Below the pieces are notes generated by a model that saw only the letters and a list, made by a program, of their open reading frames with translations, made no database searches and was not told the DNA's origin. A program made the position numbers and the translations under genes. Below are positions 57,901-64,000 of a stretch of 64,000 bases of DNA, in pieces (the stretch's first letter is position 1; each line of letters begins with the position of its first letter). Origin of the DNA: Rhynochetos jubatus (taxonomy: Eukaryota > Chordata > Aves > Eurypygiformes > Rhynochetidae); contig CM050664.1 in the NCBI GenBank assembly GCA_027574665.1, positions 18,254,774 through 18,318,773 of the forward strand, in the 5' to 3' direction.

Positions 57901-60900
57901 AAGCTGCTTAGTGTTCAGTGATCAATGGCACTGCTCTCTGGAGTTCCTATGACAGGGCTGCCTTCCGCTGGGTGCCACGCAGGATTGGAGCTTCGAAAAC
58001 TCTAGGGATAGAACCGATGGTTGAAATGTGAAGGAGAACTTAAGCAGGATGGATTATAATAATCTGGTTAAATTAATTGAGATCTAAATGGGGAAGACCT
58101 TTGAACATCTCCTGAGTAAATATTGGCAGGATTTACAGAGTATTGAGTTTAGTTTGTCCTTCAGAATTACCTCTTGGCGTCTCTGTTTTATGTTTGCCAT
58201 GTGACTTCTTGAGAACTTTTGCTTATTAGTTACCTCTTATTAATTACAGTGATGCAGTGCTGAAGACTCTTATTTATTCTTGATTTGTTTTAGCCTATTT
58301 TATTAAAAAGACTATTGGGTCCCTTAAAAAAAAATTTTTTTGGTCTAATGTCTGTGCATGATTTCTTTCTCTCATGGTTTTGCACCCAAAACCTGTTGTC
58401 CATTTCAAAAATATGGAAACCATCTGAAATCACAAGTGAATCCAGCCTTGGTGGCTATAGGGAGCTTATCTAGATTGTAAGTTGTTGGTCATACCCTTTT
58501 TCTTGAAATGTGGTAAAGCAGATTATTTGCATTTATTTTTCTTTAAAGAAAAAAAAAAGTTGTAGAAAATCTGTGTGAAAAGGTTTTTTATCTAATAATT
58601 AACTAGACCTTAATTTTTGCATTATCAGTGCCTTGAGAGGTCTCAAATAGATATCTTTAAGTGTAGAGCTTAAGCTCTTTGTGAAAGAACTGCTGATTTC
58701 TGTATTTACGTACTGCCCACCACACGAGCGTTTTATTCATCCCTCCTCTGTGCTACTCCAACATAAATAGTAAAGTGCATTTTCCTCAGAAATCCGGAGG
58801 GGCTTTTCAGTACAATTGCTTTTGTTAAAATGTAATATTTTAAGTCTGATTTTCCATCCTGCAAGCTGTAAATCATACCTGTTTACAGATATGTATAGAA
58901 TTCTGTGGACTAATGATTTGAAAGTGCTATCACATGGAAACAATGGTGTCGCACAATAGTTGACTCCCTTAGGAAATTACATAGCTATCTCAGTACTCAG
59001 GAGGTTTAAAACTGTCAGTGCTTGGTAAAGATGAGTAATAGCAATCCTAGGTGTTCTCAGCCTTCAGTTTTAAAACGGTTTTCAACTCTCAATGCAAATA
59101 TCCCTTTCAAGGTGAGAAATGTCACACCGAAAGGCTGAAAAGTTTCCAGGCAATTACACTGGTGAATAAGTGTGTACAGATTCTTGGTAACTTCTAAATA
59201 AGCTCTTCTAAAATAACTAAGTGAAAAAGAGCCTCTCGTAATTTATATTGGACTGGAGAGATTATATATGGACTGGAGAAAATAATGCATTGAGTAAACT
59301 TGTAAGGCTATTTGCTGATTGTTGAAATCTATAAATGATTTATTTATCAGTGTTGTGCTAAGCTTGCCACTACAGCTCCGGCTCTGCAAAGGCTATCAGG
59401 TATTATGTAATGGTGTGATTTAATCTCTGTCAGTGACGTACGAAGCCCCACATCTGATTTTAAATTGCAAACCAATGTAATAGGCAGTACACCATCCACA
59501 GATAATCTCTTGTTAACTTGGGAGAATACAGAAGCAGCAAACGAGCATATGTAAGCAGCAAACATGGCTTCACCTTTGTTGTGGCTATAGCTCTCTCTGC
59601 TGTAGACAACGTGAAGTTTGACACAATTTTTTTCACAGTCATGGTCTGACAGGAATTTGGCTACCTGTTCAACTAATGCAAAAAGCCTGCTTTTGGCTTT
59701 TTCTGGCAGTTTCAGGAGGTTGAGACAGAGACACAGAAAGGGGTTTGTTACTACCGTGATTGCTACTGAGCAAATGAAGGTTAATATTTCAGAGGAGAAG
59801 GAGGAATTTGTTTAAGATATGTTGTGATTTTCATAATCTTTTGTTGACATACGACTCTTGTTTGTTGAACACCCAAGTGGCAACACGTTCATGTTCAGCA
59901 CAACTAAGATTTAATTGCCCTGTTGCCCCTGTAATATGGCTCTTGTTTAACACTTGAAAGCAAGAAGAATTTGGGTCAGATATATTATCTACCAAGCTCT
60001 TGATCAAACAGTTGGTTTCTATGAGAGTGGGATTTGAACTCCCCAGAGTCTAGGGAACACCTGAGCTTTGTCTTTGCAAACAGAGCAACCATTTAAATGC
60101 TGAATCACTCAGTAGTGTTGGACACATCTTCATCTCTGTCGTTATTCCCCTCAATCTTTCTACTCTACTATTCTTGGTCCCTTGTTGCATCACGTGAAAA
60201 GGCTCAGGTTAGATTCTCCACCACAGCAGCTCAGCTTCTCTGCAGTTTTCACATTTGATGCTACTGAGAATGTGCAAATTGCTGGAAATGTGTCAGGGGA
60301 CTGTGATGTGAGTGCAGCTAAAGCCTTCATCTCCTCCCCAGTAAGTTTGTCTCCTTGACCATGAAGTAGAGCACGTAAAGGATGATGTGGTAATGCTGAG
60401 TGAATTAGGCTTCAGAACAGCATAGCCACTCAAAGTGAGACTTGCACTCATAATGATGGAAGGGGCTAAACACAGTGCACCCAAGCTCCTCCTGTTCTGG
60501 GCATGGTACTGGTGGCCCACAGCTCAGTTTGGTTGCACAACTGATCTAGTGCCGCTTTGGATATCTTTAAGCTGGTCCCACACTAAGCTGTGAGCACACC
60601 CTGTTTAGCACACTCCCTTTTGCAAAAGCAAACTTCTATTCCTCCAACTATTATTGTTAATTAATGTGAATTTGAATTTTAAATAACCCATTTCCAAAGA
60701 AATATCCAAACTTGGTTGCAGTTCTTTTCCCTGTCATTATCCTTTAGGGAAGTAGTACATAGCAGGCCTGGAACAACCTGAAGGCCCTCTTAGTAAACTG
60801 CCAGTTATGCCACAGAAAGAAAGGGGGTATATTGAGTTGCTGTACAAATGGCAGAAACAAATCTGGTGCCATTTGGTGTCAGGCATAGGTTTGTAGGCTA

Positions 60901-61124
60901 AATGGAAAGAGTAAGTATTGTTTTAACATTGTAACCCTGAAGTATAACAGGTAAAAGAGCTGAAAAGACAAATTTAAAGCAACTTCTCTTTAGGCAAAAA
61001 TCAGAAAAGTAGGATTAAAGCAGGTAAAGGAGGTATAGAAATGGATAACTGGAGGAAAGTAATTTTGGGAATCATCTAGTACAGACAAAGATGTGAGCCT
61101 CTACAACTATTTTTATCTAGTGCT
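54923..61124. other. no gene recognised
   Basis: About 6 kb of AT-rich sequence with short frames only. Stretches near 55540-55790 and 56570-56690 are rich in TAAT and TTTAATCC-type motifs but carry no firm signature. I found no RNA gene. Confidence 0.4.
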
Positions 61125-61320
61125 TTATGGCTGTGATCTGGAAAGATGCTTACACGCATGTATAACATGGAAGCAATTCCATTGCTTTCAGTGAGTTAGG
61201 AACAAATGGGACAGCCATATGTGTTTTCAAGCTTAGCTATCAGGCTCTCATTCTTTCTGCCTGTTCAAAGCATCCACTGAAGTCAGTGGAAATTTGGGCC
61301 AGTTGGAGTTTTCATCTGGA
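61125..61320. repeat. probable relic of an ancient palindromic sauropsid repeat
   Basis: GATCTGGAAAGATGCTTACA, CGCATGTATAAC, CATTGCTTTCAGTGAG and later CACTGAAGTCAGTGGAAATT resemble an old repeat of turtles, crocodilians and birds. That repeat pairs GATCCTGCAAAGAC-TTACACACATGCTTAAC arms around a CCATTGACTTCAATGG centre. The match is by eye and diverged. A poly-A run follows at 61379-61395. Confidence 0.35.
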
Positions 61321-64000
61321 GTTCATTTGGAGCAGTCTCATTGCAGAGCTTGTATTTCCTTTCAGGATGTAAGTCATAATAAAAAAAAAAAAAAAGAAGG
61401 GAAAAGATTAAACAGCCATTTCACCCCTCCACATGGCCTATTCAAGACAAAACGTATTCTGATTACTGCTCATGGAGGCTAACATCAAGCAGATCATTGC
61501 TTAGCCTGGAGACATTTATCCTCCCAGCCTCATAGTCTTAAGCAGATGATGGCTTCAGCAGAGTGCAGGGCTTGCTGAGACAGAGCTATGAAAATATAGC
61601 CAGGCATGCCTCGTGCTAATGACGGTGATGTCTACTGAGGGCAGGCTGAATCTGTTCTTGAAAGTTTAACTTTGGGGCTCCTGACCACATGGTGAGTGTC
61701 ATGAATGGGTTGATGCTAGTATAGAAACTTGCTGTCCTGTATCCTCCCTGCCTGGGCTGAGCAGACTTTCCCTATCTTGTACTTAACAGCTAACGACCCT
61801 CCACTCTGTCCCAGATGTGGCTTGGGGTGCACAAGCCCTGGGTAAGCTTGGTGTGGTGGGTAGTTTGAAATAACGTGCCAAATACGGCCAGTTGCTAAAT
61901 TATTTGTAGTATGGTTGAGAAGAGTGAATATGTTGATGTCTGAGTATCTCTAGGTTTCTGTGATTTAGTCCTGAAAATTGTAATTATGGTTTCAGTTACG
62001 ATTCTCACCGTTAAAAATCAGTGACGTGTATAAAGCTGCAAACTGTTTCCATGATAACTTACCAACAGAGTAAGATTTGTCTTTTTCCTTGGAAGCCTCT
62101 CCAGTTTGACTGTAAGAAACAAAACAATTTAAAAACATTTTTTTCCCAAAGGATTAATTTTCCGTTACATATTGATATACACTTGACAAACAGCTCCTAC
62201 CATACAACCATCATTCCTTACCTACCAATTACTGAGAGTCATTTTGTTGAAAGCCCATTATACACTCCTACCATGAGTAGATCAGCATCATGCCTCTATG
62301 AAACAGTCCATTGATATGGGCGTAATTAGATTTTTATCAGTTTCAGCTAGGTGTAACCATTTCATTATAATTGACCTGGATTAGTTTCTACATGTCTCCC
62401 TCATTAAAACGTATAGCACCTGTGCTAATGGGTTTTGTTTCTATCAAGATATAATGAGGACTGGCATATCTGCATATTCTCCGAGCGCACCAAGAACAGA
62501 GACAAATACTCCATTTTATTACCATCTGACAGAGACATAATGATTGCGGAGAAACTCATTACCATCAGATTATGCAATGATTTAACTTGAAAACCTTGCC
62601 GTGCTGCAGCCTGGCAGTGGTAGAGCTTTTGGAAATGCGTGGTTTTTTGTTTGAGTAGTGTGAGCTGAGCTGATTCCATTCTCCCCATGTGCTGTACACA
62701 GTCTATTTGCTTTGCAGATTTCCGACTGATTTTGAGTGTATTTCATTACTGTGCTGTGTAATTAGGGAATATCACTGGAAGATGGTTAGAAAAACACATG
62801 ATGGAACTACAGGTAGTGCAGGAAGCTTGTAGAAAAGGCACGACTTTAAAAATATTTTTTCCTTCTCTCTCAGTACTCCCTCACTTGCACACCCTTGTAA
62901 CACTGTGGTTTGCAGGTAAGACATCACTGTGCCTCCTCTTTTGCCACAGCTGGTGAAAGAGTTCTTGCTGCTCTTGGTCAACTTTTCTGCAGCTTTGCAG
63001 ATACAGACGGGAACTTACAGATAAAAGCTTTTCAGCTGTAATTTGTGTCTTCAGTCTCTGTGCAATGTACCCTCTTCCAAACGCTACTGCTGAACTGGTT
63101 TCTTCAGAGCTCAGTTTAGACCATGACAGAAAATGTCACTGAGCACGGTTTATCATTTGAACACAAACCCCCTCAGTAATGCAGAATAACACAGCTCATC
63201 TGGCAAGTGCTGGCTGCTGTCTCTCTGCCTCCATGCTAGACAGGAGAGAGGGTGGTGTGCTAATTTCTCTCTGTCACCTGAGATAAGAGGTCCTTAAATA
63301 TACTGCATATGCATATGGTAGCCACAAATGCCGGTTCTAACCCCTTCTAGCCTGTTGGACCACTTCACCTTGAGGTTTAACAGTTCGCTGTATGTGAAGG
63401 CATGGGTGCTTTAGAGAGTGATGTCGCTGCTCTTCCTTACATTGAGTAGTAATACTTCTGTAAGTAGCCGAAATTATTGTACTCTGACAAGTGCTCATTA
63501 GCTTGAATTAAACGTTTTATTGTCTCCATGCAGTTTCTAGAGAGGAAACATCCGTATTGCAAATTACTCACTAATTAACAATCTCGGTAACTACTAGTAA
63601 AGAGATAAAGACAGAACTTATTTCTGTCCTAGCCAGAATGGATATTTCTAGTGCAGGAACCATGGATGGTAGCGGTGATCAGAAAGACAGACAGTACGTT
63701 GTTCTGGAAGCAGTGCTTCCATTGCCCATTTCAGTGTGTGGAATTCACAATGTTGAAATACGTTTAAAAGTTCATTCTTCCATATATGTATGTATACACA
63801 ATACACACTTTGTAATGGGGGACAGTAAGAGAGTTTTGTAATTTTGTAAACCTTTTAGAGTTCAAGAATTGTGTTAATGTTTTGAATTTCCAATACTGAG
63901 CTGTTGTAACCAAAAATCCAGAGTTTGGGGTGTCATTGACATTTAAATCATTGGATAGCTACTGCAGCAATTTTGATCCCTTTAAAAATCATTTGTTCTT
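61321..64000. other. no gene recognised; possible regulatory block near 62.35-62.6 kb
   Basis: AT-rich sequence without a recognisable gene. The part at 62340-62600 is dense in TAAT/ATTA homeodomain-type cores and has two copies of ATTACCATCWGA 40 bases apart. An octamer-like ATGCATAT occurs near 63306-63316. Confidence 0.3.

Noticed and set aside
60026-60100. GGGATTTGAACTCCCC, resembling a tRNA T-arm on the opposite strand
   Set aside because: No A-box, acceptor stem or cloverleaf could be assembled. At most a tRNA-derived SINE remnant, too weak to annotate.
1-64000. CRISPR arrays, bacterial operons, tRNA or rRNA genes, retrovirus-like elements
   Set aside because: Looked for and not seen. 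The gene structure and repeats are those of a vertebrate nuclear chromosome, and no LTR pair or gag/pol/env landmark was recognised.

Overview
The window is vertebrate nuclear DNA, most likely from a bird. It holds one large interrupted gene, all of whose introns are GT-AG, and scattered fragments of CR1 LINEs, the dominant avian repeat. I cannot name the species.

Positions 251 to 45070 on the + strand are the 3' half of TRRAP, the giant PIKK-family pseudokinase scaffold of the SAGA and NuA4/TIP60 histone acetyltransferase complexes. I could place 29 consecutive coding exons. They sum to 5313 bases (1770 residues plus stop) with every splice phase compatible, roughly the last 1770 of about 3860 residues. 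They cover the end of the HEAT-repeat region (exons 1-10), the FAT domain (about exons 11-22), the FRB-like and pseudokinase region (exons 23-29) and the FATC tail ending in AWHPWL. The upstream half of the gene lies outside the window. The 3' UTR runs from 45071 to about 46040 and ends at a canonical AATAAA.

The introns hold CR1 fragments in both orientations (9835-10390, 14561-14690, 26260-26330, 30940-31721, 42155-42232, 43870-44396), simple repeats and a G-quadruplex-capable tract. The rest of the intronic sequence gave nothing I can support. Two splice choices stand out. Exon 16 keeps the alternative donor pair that adds 11 residues. Exon 22 lacks the AG needed for the shorter form known from human.

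From about 46 kb to the end (18 kb) I find no recognisable protein gene. There is an isolated CpG island at 50.7-51.0 kb, a possible non-coding or 5' UTR exon at 52550-52668, two probable ancient repeat relics, and TAAT-rich sequence near 62.4 kb that could be a regulatory element. I found no new biological system. The most useful leads are the orphan CpG island with its candidate exon and the TRRAP isoform changes.
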